The notes: generated by a model from the letters alone, not told the origin. 37,650 nt of DNA from Paenibacillus albidus (GCF_014644435.1 NZ_BMKR01000054.1:1-37650); one strand, 5' to 3'. Counted from the first letter of the stretch, positions 1 to 8,496 are shown. A program made the numbers and translations.

Positions 1-257
1 ACTTCCTGTAGTGTATCTGAAGTGGGTTAAAGTGTCCAAGTGGATAAGGGGGCTAAATAGAAACCACCCGCTAATTTCATAAAAAGGTCTAATTTAGACG
101 ATTTCTACGAGATTAACGGGTACGATTCCCTCTAACATGACTAAAAGGGTTGATTTTTATTTTTTAAGAGGCGGATTTCCCTATAGCGGAGCTGTCTCCG
201 GGTGTTTTAGGCTAACGGGAAGATTAGTTGAATTCATTCATGAGAGGGAGGATGATT
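1..257. other. Intergenic region at left edge, no gene seen
   Basis: No convincing coding sequence is visible. The stretch has short recurring words (CGCTAAT, TTAACGGG, CGGATTTCCCTATA) and a small inverted pair CGGAG/CTCCG around 187-200. Similar words occur in the long gap near 17.3-17.5 kb, so it may hold a degenerate intergenic repeat. A strong ribosome binding site for the next gene lies at 245-251. Confidence 0.4.
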
Positions 258-641
258 ATGATTAATGAAGCGAACAAAGAAATTATTGGACATTATATTG
301 AGGCCTATAATTCATTCGATATCGAGGGTATTGTAAAACTTTTGCATAAGGATATCGTGTTCAGGAATTTATCCAATGGTGAAGTTAACACGGAGACCAC
401 AGGAATACATGAGTTCAGACAGCTGGCGGAAAAGTCGTCAGAGATTTTCTCTAGTCGTCGTCAGACAATAGTCAACTATAGTGCTATAGACGATAAAGTA
501 GAAGTACAAATTGATTACGAAGCAGTACTGGCCGTTGATTTGCCCAACGGATTAAAAGCTGGAGATAAGTTGCAGTTGGAAGGGAAATCCGTATTTCGGA
601 TTAAAGAAGGGAAAATAGCATTGATTGAAGATTACAGTTGA
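258..641 (+). CDS. SnoaL-like / NTF2-fold protein
   Basis: A small protein of 127 residues whose pattern fits the SnoaL/NTF2-like alpha+beta barrel: an N-terminal helix with IxxYIEAYNSFD, then an early 'LLHKDIVFRNLSNG' segment, and a C-terminal strand ending in GKSVFRIKEGKI. Members of this fold are small-molecule isomerases, hydratases or orphan binding proteins; the substrate cannot be told. I chose the ATG at 258 because the AGGGAGG at 245-251 sits 6 bases upstream; the in-frame ATGs at 228 and 252 are badly placed relative to it. It runs convergently into the alpha/beta hydrolase with only 5 bases between the stop codons and no visible terminator. Confidence 0.75.
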   Translation: MINEANKEIIGHYIEAYNSFDIEGIVKLLHKDIVFRNLSNGEVNTETTGIHEFRQLAEKSSEIFSSRRQTIVNYSAIDDKVEVQIDYEAVLAVDLPNGLKAGDKLQLEGKSVFRIKEGKIALIEDYS

Positions 642-646
642 GCAGC

Positions 647-1396
647 TCAAGTCGAATGAATACAGTCCCGAATGGTTTGGATTACGAGGTCCGGTTCTGA
701 GAACTGCGGGAAGTGCCCGCTGCGGGTAGCCAGGACCTGCTTGCCATGCTTGCTCAGCTGCACGAGGTCCAACTGATTTTTGCTCCGGATTTCCAAGGCA
801 TGCTTGGGCATCAGCGGAGGTTTATTCGTTCCTGAGACGACGAAGAGAGGTTTGTCAGGAAAGGGCCCGGCCTGTTCGATTTGTGTGGCGGTCTCCTTCA
901 CAAAATGTACCTCATCCCACTTTTTAGAAGGGGATAGGGCATCAAAGATGCCCAGAAAACGGTTGAGGTTCCGGATCAAGGCAGGCTGGGTATCATTAAT
1001 CGCCAGATCCAGCGGGTGACTGGCTTCCAACAGTACAACGCCAGCTATCTGGTCGGGGAAATAGCGGGCAAACAAGTTGGCATATAATCCCCCGAGGGAA
1101 TGGCCCACAAGAAGATAAGGAGGCGGCAGCTCTATGTCGTCAAGCAGCTGCTTCAAAGAAGTCACGACCGCAGTTCCATGCTGGGGACCAGTCGGTTTAT
1201 CACTTTTGCCAACCCCCAAACGGTTATAGGCCAGAATGGTAAATTCCTTGGCCAGTTCATGAAATATTTTGTGCCAACCCTCAATAGGGCCGCCGCCTCC
1301 ATTAATAAGGATAACCGCTGGCGAACCCTTCACAGACAGAGCGTATTCAAAGGTTCCATGCAGGGTCTTTATTTTATTCTTTGCAATGGGCTTCAT
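647..1396 (-). CDS. Alpha/beta hydrolase
   Basis: A 249-residue serine hydrolase of the alpha/beta fold. It shows an oxyanion-hole stretch NGGGGP near residue 32, the nucleophile elbow GHSLGG with Ser100, and a C-terminal SGHFPQ segment supplying the likely catalytic His228; the acid is probably among the Asp residues before it. Length is typical for the family. A GGAGGTG sits 5 bases before the ATG. The start lies inside the end of a short GNAT-like reading frame on the same strand (23-base overlap), so the two may be translationally coupled. Substrate is unknown: esterase, lactonase or C-C hydrolase are all possible. Confidence 0.85.
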   Translation of the reverse strand: MKPIAKNKIKTLHGTFEYALSVKGSPAVILINGGGGPIEGWHKIFHELAKEFTILAYNRLGVGKSDKPTGPQHGTAVVTSLKQLLDDIELPPPYLLVGHSLGGLYANLFARYFPDQIAGVVLLEASHPLDLAINDTQPALIRNLNRFLGIFDALSPSKKWDEVHFVKETATQIEQAGPFPDKPLFVVSGTNKPPLMPKHALEIRSKNQLDLVQLSKHGKQVLATRSGHFPQFSEPDLVIQTIRDCIHST

Positions 1397-1556
1397 CGTT
1401 CACCTCCGCTATAACTGCAAAACCCGCAGGTACTTTGTCTACTTTGATTAAAAATGGATATAGATGGCCCGGTTTCTCCCACCATATATTCTGAACATCA
1501 TATTGATCTTGCAAGGTTCTATATTCATTGCTATCCTCATCCACTTCGATTCTCAT
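1374..1556 (-). pseudogene. Truncated GNAT acetyltransferase remnant
   Basis: Sixty residues resembling the N-terminal part of a GNAT-type acetyltransferase: a WWEKPGHLYPFLIKVD segment followed by PAGFAVI, the usual strand pair of such proteins. GNAT enzymes are usually about 150 residues with an R/QxxGxG/A acetyl-CoA loop, and that loop is absent because the frame stops inside the start of the alpha/beta hydrolase gene. What is left cannot bind acetyl-CoA. The simplest reading is a decayed gene fused by deletion to the hydrolase; a short coupled leader protein is the alternative. Confidence 0.5.
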
Positions 1557-1659
1557 ATAAATCCCCTCTCAGGTTGGATCATGTCGAATAAAAATGAAGT
1601 ATCGGTTGATCACCCTCCTGAACATCCTACGACGTTTCATTACTAAAATATATTATTTC

Positions 1660-1704
1660 ACACAAAAAGTCACATTAGATTCCCTCTTTCTCTAATGTGA
1701 CTTT
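1660..1704 (-). terminator. Rho-independent terminator of the MFS-LLM-esterase operon
   Basis: A perfect 14-bp inverted repeat (arms 1666-1679 and 1691-1704) followed on the minus strand by TTTTTGTG. It lies just after the esterase stop codon and closes the three-gene minus-strand operon. Confidence 0.88.
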
Positions 1705-1717
1705 CTGAGGTTATGGT

Positions 1718-2656
1718 TTAGGGGTTAAGCGCTCTTGCCATCGCATCCACATAACTTTTGCTGGCGCGCTGGCTTACTTCCGCATGCGGAACCATCACTT
1801 CAAAGCTGTGGAATGTACCGGGATACAGATGAAATTCGACGTCTACACCCGCTTGCGCAAGGCGCGTCACATATTCGATCGTCTCATCCCGGAACACATC
1901 GAGCTGGCCTACGCACGTATAGACTGGTGGCAACCCCGCTAAGCTTTCTGCTCTTGACGGCACCGCATAGGGGGACATCACGCTCTCTTCGGTAGGGTAG
2001 CCCCTATACATATTCCAGGCCGCCAAATTGTTCTTGCGGTTCCAGGTTGCGTTATGGGCCGTAATTTCAAAACTTGACGCCGTAATATTACGGTCGTCGA
2101 TCATTGGATACAGCGGCATTTGGAAGATGAGGGCTGGCCCGCCTTTGTCGCGGGCCATTAAAGCAAGCGCCGCAGTCAGACCGCCGCCTCCGCTTGCACC
2201 GGCAATGGCAACCCGATCCAGGTCAATGCCCAGCAGCTCTGCTTCGTCCGTCATCCATGTCAAGCCGGCATAACAGTCATCAATGGCAGCGGGATAGGGG
2301 TGCTCGGGAGCAAGTCGGTAATTGACCGATACGACGACGCATTTGGCCGCCTGCACGAAACGTTCGCACAAAGCATCGTCCATATCGGGATGTCCCATCA
2401 CATAACCTCCCCCGTGAATCCACAGCATGGCGGGAAGCCTAATGCCAGTTCGTTGTGCAGGTTCATATATTTTGACCAACATCTCGCCTGCTGCACTCGG
2501 AATCATCCGGCTTGCCGTGCGTACATGTTCGGACTTCTCGATGGGAGGACTCGACAAATAGCTTCTGCTCAGTTCTAAATTATCCTCCAGTTGAAAACCA
2601 GGGAATTCTGCTAATACCGACCTTAATTCTGGCAATACCCGACTTTCAAAATCCAT
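1718..2656 (-). CDS. HSL-family alpha/beta hydrolase (carboxylesterase)
   Basis: A 312-residue hormone-sensitive-lipase type esterase. It has the HGGG oxyanion motif (81-84), the nucleophile in GASGGGG (Ser155; a GDSAGG variant), Asp253 in LDVFRDE and His283 in GTFHSFE, so the catalytic triad is complete. I chose the ATG at 2656: AGGAG at 2665-2669 is 8 bases upstream, while a GTG at 2665 would overlap that site. It is the last gene of an operon with the luciferase-like monooxygenase (17-base gap) and MFS exporter, and a strong terminator follows. Likely cytoplasmic hydrolysis of a short-chain ester; the physiological substrate is unknown. Confidence 0.9.
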   Translation of the reverse strand: MDFESRVLPELRSVLAEFPGFQLEDNLELSRSYLSSPPIEKSEHVRTASRMIPSAAGEMLVKIYEPAQRTGIRLPAMLWIHGGGYVMGHPDMDDALCERFVQAAKCVVVSVNYRLAPEHPYPAAIDDCYAGLTWMTDEAELLGIDLDRVAIAGASGGGGLTAALALMARDKGGPALIFQMPLYPMIDDRNITASSFEITAHNATWNRKNNLAAWNMYRGYPTEESVMSPYAVPSRAESLAGLPPVYTCVGQLDVFRDETIEYVTRLAQAGVDVEFHLYPGTFHSFEVMVPHAEVSQRASKSYVDAMARALNP

Positions 2657-2673
2657 TTGAATCACTCCTGTAC

Positions 2674-3741
2674 TTAAATTATGATCTTGTTATCCGTCTC
2701 CGCTTCCCACTTGGCTATTTCCTCCCGAACCCGGGGTGCCACCTCTGTTCCCAGCAGCTCAATGGCTCTCATCACCTCGGCATGCGGCATCGTGCTTAAC
2801 GGAACATACAGCATAAAGCGTGTAACGCCTACATTTTTGCGAAGGTGAATGATCTTCTGGGCAACCGTCTCGGGATCGCCGACATACAGTGCACCTTCAA
2901 AGCTGCGCGCGGCATCATAGCTGGAACGGTCATAATGCGCCCAGCCCCGCTCCTTGCCTAATCTATTCATCCCTGCCATGGTAGAAGGGAAAAATGTATC
3001 TGCAGCCCGTTCCGTATTTTCTCCAACAAATCCTATCGAGTGCGACCCCACCTTAAGCTGCGATTCGTCATGGCCAGCGTGCGCTGCCGCTTTCTTATAA
3101 AGCTGCACAAGCGGTGCAAAATCAGTCGGTCTTCCACCTATGATCGCCAGCATCAGCGGCAGTCCTAACAGACCTGCACGGATAGCAGAATCCTGTCTGC
3201 CCCCGCTGCCAATCCATACCGGTAAAGGATCCTGAACGGGGCGTGGATACACGCCCAAATTGTTGATCGCTGGCCGATGCCCGCCCTTCCAGGTTACTTT
3301 TTCAGACTCCCGTATTTTAAGGAGCAATTCCAAATGTTCTTCAAACAGCTCATCATAGTCATTCAGGTCATAGCCGAACAGTGGAAAAGATTCAACAAAG
3401 GAACCCCGGCCCGCCATAATCTCTGCACGTCCATTTGAAAGGCCATCCAGCGTAGCAAAATCCTGAAAAACACGCACCGGATCAGCTGAAGATAACACCG
3501 TTACTGCACTGGTCAGCCTAATACGTTTCGTCTGTGAGGCAGCTGCAGACAACACAAGTGCCGGTGAAGATGCCGCATAATCCTGCCGATGATGCTCACC
3601 TACGCCAAACACATCCAGTCCCACTTGATCAGCAAGAACAATTTCCTCAACAACTTCACATAGCCGCTGTGCGTGACTTATCACTTCACCCGTCTGAATG
3701 TCCGGTTTGGTTTCTACAAACGAAGTAATACCTATTTCCAT
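2674..3741 (-). CDS. LLM-class flavin-dependent monooxygenase
   Basis: A 355-residue bacterial-luciferase-like TIM-barrel protein. Visible family features are the N-terminal strand MEIGITSF, the GVGEHHRQDY motif, SAVTVLSSADPVRVFQDFATLD, and GRAEIMAGRGSF. This layout matches the Atu2307/SP_0267-like LLM subfamily, which uses FMNH2 (or F420 in other branches) and oxygen on an unknown small molecule. The ATG at 3741 is chosen because AGGAG lies 9 bases upstream; the TTG six bases earlier is too close. It sits between the MFS exporter and an esterase in one operon, which suggests modification and export of one compound class. Confidence 0.88.
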   Translation of the reverse strand: MEIGITSFVETKPDIQTGEVISHAQRLCEVVEEIVLADQVGLDVFGVGEHHRQDYAASSPALVLSAAASQTKRIRLTSAVTVLSSADPVRVFQDFATLDGLSNGRAEIMAGRGSFVESFPLFGYDLNDYDELFEEHLELLLKIRESEKVTWKGGHRPAINNLGVYPRPVQDPLPVWIGSGGRQDSAIRAGLLGLPLMLAIIGGRPTDFAPLVQLYKKAAAHAGHDESQLKVGSHSIGFVGENTERAADTFFPSTMAGMNRLGKERGWAHYDRSSYDAARSFEGALYVGDPETVAQKIIHLRKNVGVTRFMLYVPLSTMPHAEVMRAIELLGTEVAPRVREEIAKWEAETDNKIII

Positions 3742-3768
3742 GTTCAATCTCTCCTATTCTAAAAAGCT

Positions 3769-5037
3769 TTATTGTAATGCAGCAGCCGTAGCGCGCCTGG
3801 TCATTGCCCAAAACAGAAGAGCTACAGCACTAACAGAGGCTCCGAGCAAGCAGACTCCATCCCAGCCATAAAGTGCATATACATGGGTCGAAGCGATAGA
3901 GCCGGTAGCACTGCCGATAGAATAGAAAATCATGTACCCGGCAGTGAGCCGACTGCGCGCTTCCGTATGTAATGCCAAGATCATACTTTGATTAGTGACA
4001 TGAACGGCCTGCACCGCCAGGTCAAGCAGAATAATGCCAATGGCCAATACGAACAGCGACTGTTCTAGACGGTTGATCAGCAGCCATGAGATCAACAATA
4101 GAATCAAAGACAAGCCCGTCGTTCTCTGTCCGTAACCTCGGTCAGCCAGCTTCCCCGCACGTGCTGCAGCTAACGCTCCGGCAACTCCTGCGAGACCAAA
4201 TGCCCCAATTGCCGTGTGCGAAAGGGATAATGGCGGCGAGCTAAGAGGCAGTACCAGCGGTGTCCATAAAATGCTGAAATCAGTAAAAATCAGCAGCGCC
4301 AAAATAGCGCGGATGCGTAATACTCGTTCTTGTGCGAACAACATAAACACTGTTTTAAGCAGGTGGAGATAGGACAGTGATTTTACCTCACGCTCCACAT
4401 TCGGCAAAATTTTAATTAATGCACAAATCATTAGAAGCATCAACGTAGCAGAGAACAGATAGATGGAACGCCAACCCGCAAGATCGGTTAATATTCCGGC
4501 AATGGATCTGGCAAGAAGTATGCCAATCACAATTCCACTTGTCACCATGCCCACGACACGTCCCCGTTCAGCAGGGGCAGCCATTGTCGCCGCGAATGCC
4601 ACAAGCGTCTGCGTCACAACCGCAAGCAGTCCCACCAAAGCCATACCTGCAAATAGTACCGTGCTGGAGGAGGCGGTGCCCACTATCACCAGAGCTATTA
4701 CAGATAATAACATCTGACCAATAATCAGTTTGCGCTGGTTCAATAGGTCTCCAAGCGGCACCAGCAGCAGCAATCCCGCTGCATAAAAGATCTGAGTGAT
4801 GGTAATGAGAATGCCGATGGTGGAAGGGTCAATACTGAACTCACTTGACAGATCATCGAGTATCGGTTGTGCGAAGTAGATATTGGCAACAGACATTCCG
4901 CAGACAACCGCAAACAATAATGTCACATAGCGGGACATCAGAGAACCCTGAGCTGAATCAGAGCTGATCATCGCCAGCGGTGATGAATCCGCCTTTAGAT
5001 CAGCATGAACTGCCGCTTTTACTTTAGCCTCCTTCAT
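3769..5037 (-). CDS. MFS transporter, drug/metabolite efflux type
   Basis: A 422-residue membrane protein with about 12 hydrophobic segments and the central hydrophilic loop of major facilitator superfamily exporters (around 'KILPNVEREVKSL'). The conserved loop 2-3 stretch PLGDLLNQRKLI is present, and GKLADRGYGQR mirrors it in the second half. The N-terminal 35 residues are hydrophilic. I use the ATG at 5037 (AGGA 10 bases upstream); a GTG at 5046 abuts the site. First gene of the operon with the monooxygenase and esterase, transcribed divergently from a TetR regulator whose probable operator overlaps its promoter. Substrate unknown. Confidence 0.88.
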   Translation of the reverse strand: MKEAKVKAAVHADLKADSSPLAMISSDSAQGSLMSRYVTLLFAVVCGMSVANIYFAQPILDDLSSEFSIDPSTIGILITITQIFYAAGLLLLVPLGDLLNQRKLIIGQMLLSVIALVIVGTASSSTVLFAGMALVGLLAVVTQTLVAFAATMAAPAERGRVVGMVTSGIVIGILLARSIAGILTDLAGWRSIYLFSATLMLLMICALIKILPNVEREVKSLSYLHLLKTVFMLFAQERVLRIRAILALLIFTDFSILWTPLVLPLSSPPLSLSHTAIGAFGLAGVAGALAAARAGKLADRGYGQRTTGLSLILLLISWLLINRLEQSLFVLAIGIILLDLAVQAVHVTNQSMILALHTEARSRLTAGYMIFYSIGSATGSIASTHVYALYGWDGVCLLGASVSAVALLFWAMTRRATAAALQ

Positions 5038-5083
5038 TTTGTTCACATCCTATTTCTATAATTTTAAAACACCGAATAATAAT

Positions 5084-5097
5084 GTACCGATCAGTAC
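5084..5097. promoter_or_regulatory. TetR-type operator 1 (MFS side)
   Basis: GTACCGATCAGTAC, a 14-bp near-perfect palindrome centred on GATC. It lies just downstream of the predicted MFS -10 box, where a bound repressor would block initiation. A close copy lies at the tetR promoter (5227-5239). Confidence 0.65.
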
Positions 5098-5113
5098 GTT
5101 ATAATCCTCAGTA

Positions 5114-5143
5114 AATATAACTCCTAAAAATGAATAATGTCAA
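5114..5143 (-). promoter_or_regulatory. Promoter of the MFS operon
   Basis: On the minus strand, TTGACA (5138-5143) and TATATT (5114-5119) are separated by 18 bases, close to the sigma-A consensus. Confidence 0.6.
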
Positions 5144-5190
5144 TAAATATTAAAATTAAACCTTATCTTGCGGGATATTCCGATCTGCAT

Positions 5191-5219
5191 TTGACAATAC
5201 AAACGGATAATAATAAAAT
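5191..5219 (+). promoter_or_regulatory. Promoter of the tetR gene
   Basis: TTGACA (5191-5196), a 17-base spacer and TAAAAT (5214-5219). The predicted start point falls in the second operator copy, which implies autoregulation. Confidence 0.65.
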
Positions 5220-5226
5220 AATACTA

Positions 5227-5239
5227 TACTAATTGGTAC
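5227..5239. promoter_or_regulatory. TetR-type operator 2 (tetR side)
   Basis: TACTAATTGGTAC matches 11 of 13 bases of the reverse complement of operator 1 (TACTGATCGGTAC). It covers the predicted transcription start of the tetR gene. Confidence 0.6.
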
Positions 5240-5321
5240 GTAAATAAAGGTCGAAACCGTTGCATATAGTCAGAGTCATTGAGCCGTTCAGAAAAACCAA
5301 AAGTAACGAGAGGTATTGATT

Positions 5322-5903
5322 ATGGGACGAATCCGCGAATTTGACGAAGAAAAAGTATTGGAAGCCGCTATGCAACTATTTTGGGAGAAGGGATATGAAG
5401 CTACCTCATTAAGCGATTTAACTTCGAGGATGGGAATTCAACGCCCCAGTATATACTCAGCTTTTGGGGACAAAAAGGAATTGTTCGAAGCCGCACTACG
5501 TAAATACACGAATACCCGTGCTTCTCATATCCGTGCCCAGCTTCAAAGCAATCCATCGGTAAAAGAAGCATTCCGCGCTTTTTTTGAAAGTGTGGTTGAT
5601 GATGAATATGCTGAAAACCCTAGAAAAGGATGCTTTTGCATCAATACAATGGTTGAACTTGCGCCTCATGATGAGAAATTTGAAATTCTTACAAGGGAAC
5701 ATCAGATGTACCTGTCGGTGATATTTCAAGAAACCATAGAACGGGGTATAGAATCTGGTGAGCTCAAGATTGGGGGAAATTCGAAGGCTGTAGCACAGGC
5801 GCTGCTCCTATCGTTAATTGGACTAACTGTCATGTTGAAGTCCCGGCCGGAGCGGTCATTTGTTGATAATTCGCTAGAGGTAACCCTTACACTGCTTAAA
5901 TAA
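5322..5903 (+). CDS. TetR/AcrR-family repressor
   Basis: A 193-residue regulator. Residues 1-60 form the TetR helix-turn-helix: 'GRIREFDEEKVLEAAMQLFW' start, then TSLSDLTSRMGIQRPSIYSAFGDKKELF, the typical recognition helix. The C-terminal part is an all-helical ligand-binding domain that includes GCFCINTMVELAPHD, seen in the AcrR-like branch. The ATG at 5322 has GAGAGG 8 bases upstream; a TTG at 5316 is less well placed. It is divergent from the MFS-monooxygenase-esterase operon and most likely represses both itself and that operon until a toxic ligand binds. Confidence 0.9.
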   Translation: MGRIREFDEEKVLEAAMQLFWEKGYEATSLSDLTSRMGIQRPSIYSAFGDKKELFEAALRKYTNTRASHIRAQLQSNPSVKEAFRAFFESVVDDEYAENPRKGCFCINTMVELAPHDEKFEILTREHQMYLSVIFQETIERGIESGELKIGGNSKAVAQALLLSLIGLTVMLKSRPERSFVDNSLEVTLTLLK

Positions 5904-5921
5904 TTCTGCCCCAGGGGACTG

Positions 5922-5957
5922 GAGCTCCTTCTGCCGAAACGGCGAAGGGGCTTTTTG
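5922..5957 (+). terminator. Terminator of the tetR gene
   Basis: An imperfect stem (AGCTCCTTCTGCCG / CGGCGAAGGGGCT) with an AAA loop, followed by CTTTTTG, 20 bases after the stop codon. Confidence 0.75.
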
Positions 5958-6117
5958 CTGTGGCTTGGCAAACCTGATGATCCCCCTCCCTCCAAACCGC
6001 GCGATTGCTCGTAATAACACTTTGTTTATCGAAATAGCACTTCCTTTGTCACCTGTGCAGGGAGTCGCTTAATAGCAGCGAATTAGTTAAAAAAAGACCA
6101 GAAGCGGAGGAATCGAA

Positions 6118-6654
6118 TTGGATATTGTAAAAACGAAGGATGCCGCAGAACTGCTTTCTGTTAGCCAAACAACTATCAAACGTTGGGTCTCCGTGTTCCC
6201 TAATTTCTTTCAAAAGGACCGGTTTGGCCACTACGTCTTCTCAGCGCAGGAAATTGAGCTGCTCATTCATATTAAAGACCGAATCGATCGCGGGGAAACA
6301 TTGGATAGCATTGATCTCACGACACACACTCAGCCACTACGGCCATTGCAAGATAAGCCTTCCCTTCACACACAGGATAAGTCTATGGAAGATGTGGTCT
6401 CCCGCATTGATCATATCGAACGCTCACTTCAGCAGAAAGCCGACGAAGTAGTCTCGGTACAGCTCCTCCAGCAACGTGAGGAACTCGAGGAGCTGCGCCA
6501 AATGATCCAACAATTAGCTGCATCGTTTGAAACGATACACAAACCAGGTAAAGCCCACTCATCACATGAAGAAATCCACCCGGCTGCGGCCGCCATGCTT
6601 CAGGCTCCGCCAAGAAAACGCGGCCTTTTGCGTTCTTTTTTCTCATTTCTATAA
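6118..6654 (+). CDS. racA: RacA-like chromosome-anchoring protein
   Basis: A 178-residue protein with three parts: a MerR-like helix-turn-helix (TKDAAELLSVSQTTIKRWV, residues 6-24, with 'FGHYVFSAQEIELL' after it), a Gln/Glu-rich coiled coil (about 90-140, including QQKADEVVSVQLLQQREELEEL) and a short basic-hydrophobic tail (KRGLLRSFFSFL). This order, length and coiled-coil wording match RacA, which binds origin-proximal DNA and ties it to DivIVA at the cell pole during sporulation. The start is TTG, with GGAGG 7 bases upstream; no ATG is suitable. It is a single gene convergent with the following araC gene. A general MerR-like coiled-coil protein is the alternative. Confidence 0.72.
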   Translation: MDIVKTKDAAELLSVSQTTIKRWVSVFPNFFQKDRFGHYVFSAQEIELLIHIKDRIDRGETLDSIDLTTHTQPLRPLQDKPSLHTQDKSMEDVVSRIDHIERSLQQKADEVVSVQLLQQREELEELRQMIQQLAASFETIHKPGKAHSSHEEIHPAAAAMLQAPPRKRGLLRSFFSFL

Positions 6655-6669
6655 GGTGCTAACTAACAA

Positions 6670-7593
6670 TCATACCAAATGCGGCTCCGGGGACATACGC
6701 AGGCGCTTCATATCCCCAATTGGCGGGAGTCCGAACATACGCGCATATTCGCGGCTGAATTGGGACGGGCTCTCATAACCTACCCGAAATGCAACATCAG
6801 CCGCATCCGTGGATTCCGATAACAAAAGACGGCGCGCTTCCTGCAGCCGCAGACGCTTCTGATACTGCAGCGGACTCATAGCCGTCACATCTTTAAAATG
6901 CCGGTGCAGAGACGATGAACTCATATTAGCCAGCTCAGCCAACTCCTCAATCCGCAGCGGTTGATCATAGTTCCTCTTAATACATTCGATGACCTCCACA
7001 ATCCGGTAAGTACTGCTGCCGATTAGGGCAATCTGTTGGAGTGTGTCCCCCTGCGGCCCCTTCAAAATCCGGTAAAGGATTTCACGAATCACAAGCGGCG
7101 CCAGCGCCGGAATATCCTCCGGTGTCTGGAGCAGCCTCATAAGCCTGATTACAGCATCAAGCAAAGAAGCATTCGTATGGCTGATAAACAATCCCCTTTG
7201 GGCCTCTCCCCTGGCAGCGGTCTTAAGTTCGGACTGCTCCAACACCTCTATCACCTGATTAGGTTCAAAATCAAGCCGTAAACACAAATAAGGAGCTTCG
7301 GAAGAAGCCTCTATAATTTGGCCCGAAACAGGTAAATCGACCGACACGACTAGATAATCGGAGGGGCCGTAAAGGTAACTCTCCTGAGCAAGCATAACTT
7401 CCTTTGCTCCTTGGGCGATGATGCATAAAGCCGGTTGATGAACTCTGTATATCGGCTCGGTGATATTTGAGTTGCGAATACAATACAGCGATGATATGGC
7501 CGTAGCGTGAACCCCATCTGTGCCGGAAAAGCGGTTAAGGATCTCTGCCAGTTCCACCTGCTTTTGGATGATGATGTCTGCTGATTCAAGCAT
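6670..7593 (-). CDS. AraC-family regulator with AraC_N domain (copy 1)
   Basis: A 307-residue regulator. The N-terminal half carries the AraC_N pattern (YRVHQPALCIIAQGAKEVML, then 'YGPSDYLVVSVDLPVSGQI'), and the C-terminal half has two helix-turn-helix units: IEELAELANMSSSSLHRHF and AADVAFRVGYESPSQFSREY. GGAGGG precedes the ATG. It is clearly a paralogue of the regulator at 12921-13838, about two-thirds identical over the DNA-binding half by eye. It is divergent from the aquaporin gene. A 16-base box shared with the other paralogue lies 78 bases upstream of its start. The effector is unknown; relatives often control neighbouring oxidoreductases. Confidence 0.9.
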   Translation of the reverse strand: MLESADIIIQKQVELAEILNRFSGTDGVHATAISSLYCIRNSNITEPIYRVHQPALCIIAQGAKEVMLAQESYLYGPSDYLVVSVDLPVSGQIIEASSEAPYLCLRLDFEPNQVIEVLEQSELKTAARGEAQRGLFISHTNASLLDAVIRLMRLLQTPEDIPALAPLVIREILYRILKGPQGDTLQQIALIGSSTYRIVEVIECIKRNYDQPLRIEELAELANMSSSSLHRHFKDVTAMSPLQYQKRLRLQEARRLLLSESTDAADVAFRVGYESPSQFSREYARMFGLPPIGDMKRLRMSPEPHLV

Positions 7594-7670
7594 GGTGTGC
7601 CCTCCTTCAAGTTCACGGTGTCCTGCTTCAATTATAGCGCTGCGCCCTTACCTTGTGTTAACCGTTTTGG

Positions 7671-7686
7671 AGGATTAGGCAATCAT
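7671..7686 (+). promoter_or_regulatory. Box shared by both AraC loci (site 1)
   Basis: AGGATTAGGCAATCAT; 13 of 16 bases match AGGATCAGGCAAGAAT at 13902-13917. Both sites lie between an AraC_N regulator and a divergent gene, in the same orientation and about 105-115 bases before that gene. Confidence 0.5.
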
Positions 7687-7799
7687 TTGTTATGAATTTT
7701 ATTGTATCCTTTTACCATCCTCCCCTTTTAGTGTTCAGTTTTTGTCTATTTGTCTCATTTAGAGTCAAAACGGACTTATATTTATTGGGGAGGTAGGTT

Positions 7800-8486
7800 A
7801 TGAGCGTTTCATTTAAAAAGTATACTGCTGAATTCATTGGAACATTCGTTCTTGTTCTATTCGGCTGCGGCAGTGCAGCAACGGCAGGAGGAGAGCTCGG
7901 ATATTTAGGAATCGCTCTTGCATTCGGGTTGTCTATTGTGGCGATGGCCTATGTTATCGGTCCGATTTCGGGATGTCATATTAACCCGGCTGTTTCATTG
8001 GCCATGCTTATTAGCCGTAAGTTAACGGGTATCGACTTCATCGGGTATGTCGTTTCCCAGATTGCCGGTGCGATCGCGGGCTCCGCCCTTCTGTATGCCA
8101 TTATCGTCTCTGCTGGCATGCCCACAACGGGGCTTGGCCAAAATGGTTTCGGTCCTGGCTATGGGATCGGGATTTCAGCGCTTATGGCGTTCATTGTAGA
8201 GGTCGTTTTAACCTTCGTATTTATTTATACGATTCTGGGCGTGACCTCTACCGAGAGCAACGGGAACGTCACCGGCCTGGTCATTGGACTAACGCTCACT
8301 TTTGTACATATCCTTGGCATCGCTTTAACGGGAACGTCCGTCAACCCCGCAAGAAGCTTGGGACCGGCCCTTTTGCTCGGCGGACAGGCCTTGTCCCAAG
8401 TGTGGGTGTTTCTTGTTGCCCCGCTTGCCGGCGCGGCGCTGGCCGTTGCTGCATATCAGTTGCTGAACAGTAGTAAGGGGAAGTAA
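7800..8486 (+). CDS. aqpZ: Aquaporin, AqpZ-type water channel
   Basis: A 228-residue MIP-family channel with six hydrophobic segments and the two pore half-helices HINPAVS (NPA 62-64) and SVNPARS (NPA 182-184). The selectivity filter aligns with E. coli AqpZ as Phe42, His170, Thr179 and Arg185, the set expected for an orthodox water channel rather than a glycerol facilitator, which has Gly in place of His. It lacks the long glycerol-channel loops. GGGGAGGT lies 6-7 bases before the ATG. It is divergent from the AraC regulator and convergent with the DinB-like gene, and may be controlled by that regulator. Confidence 0.93.
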   Translation: MSVSFKKYTAEFIGTFVLVLFGCGSAATAGGELGYLGIALAFGLSIVAMAYVIGPISGCHINPAVSLAMLISRKLTGIDFIGYVVSQIAGAIAGSALLYAIIVSAGMPTTGLGQNGFGPGYGIGISALMAFIVEVVLTFVFIYTILGVTSTESNGNVTGLVIGLTLTFVHILGIALTGTSVNPARSLGPALLLGGQALSQVWVFLVAPLAGAALAVAAYQLLNSSKGK

Positions 8487-8496
8487 GGATCGACGT

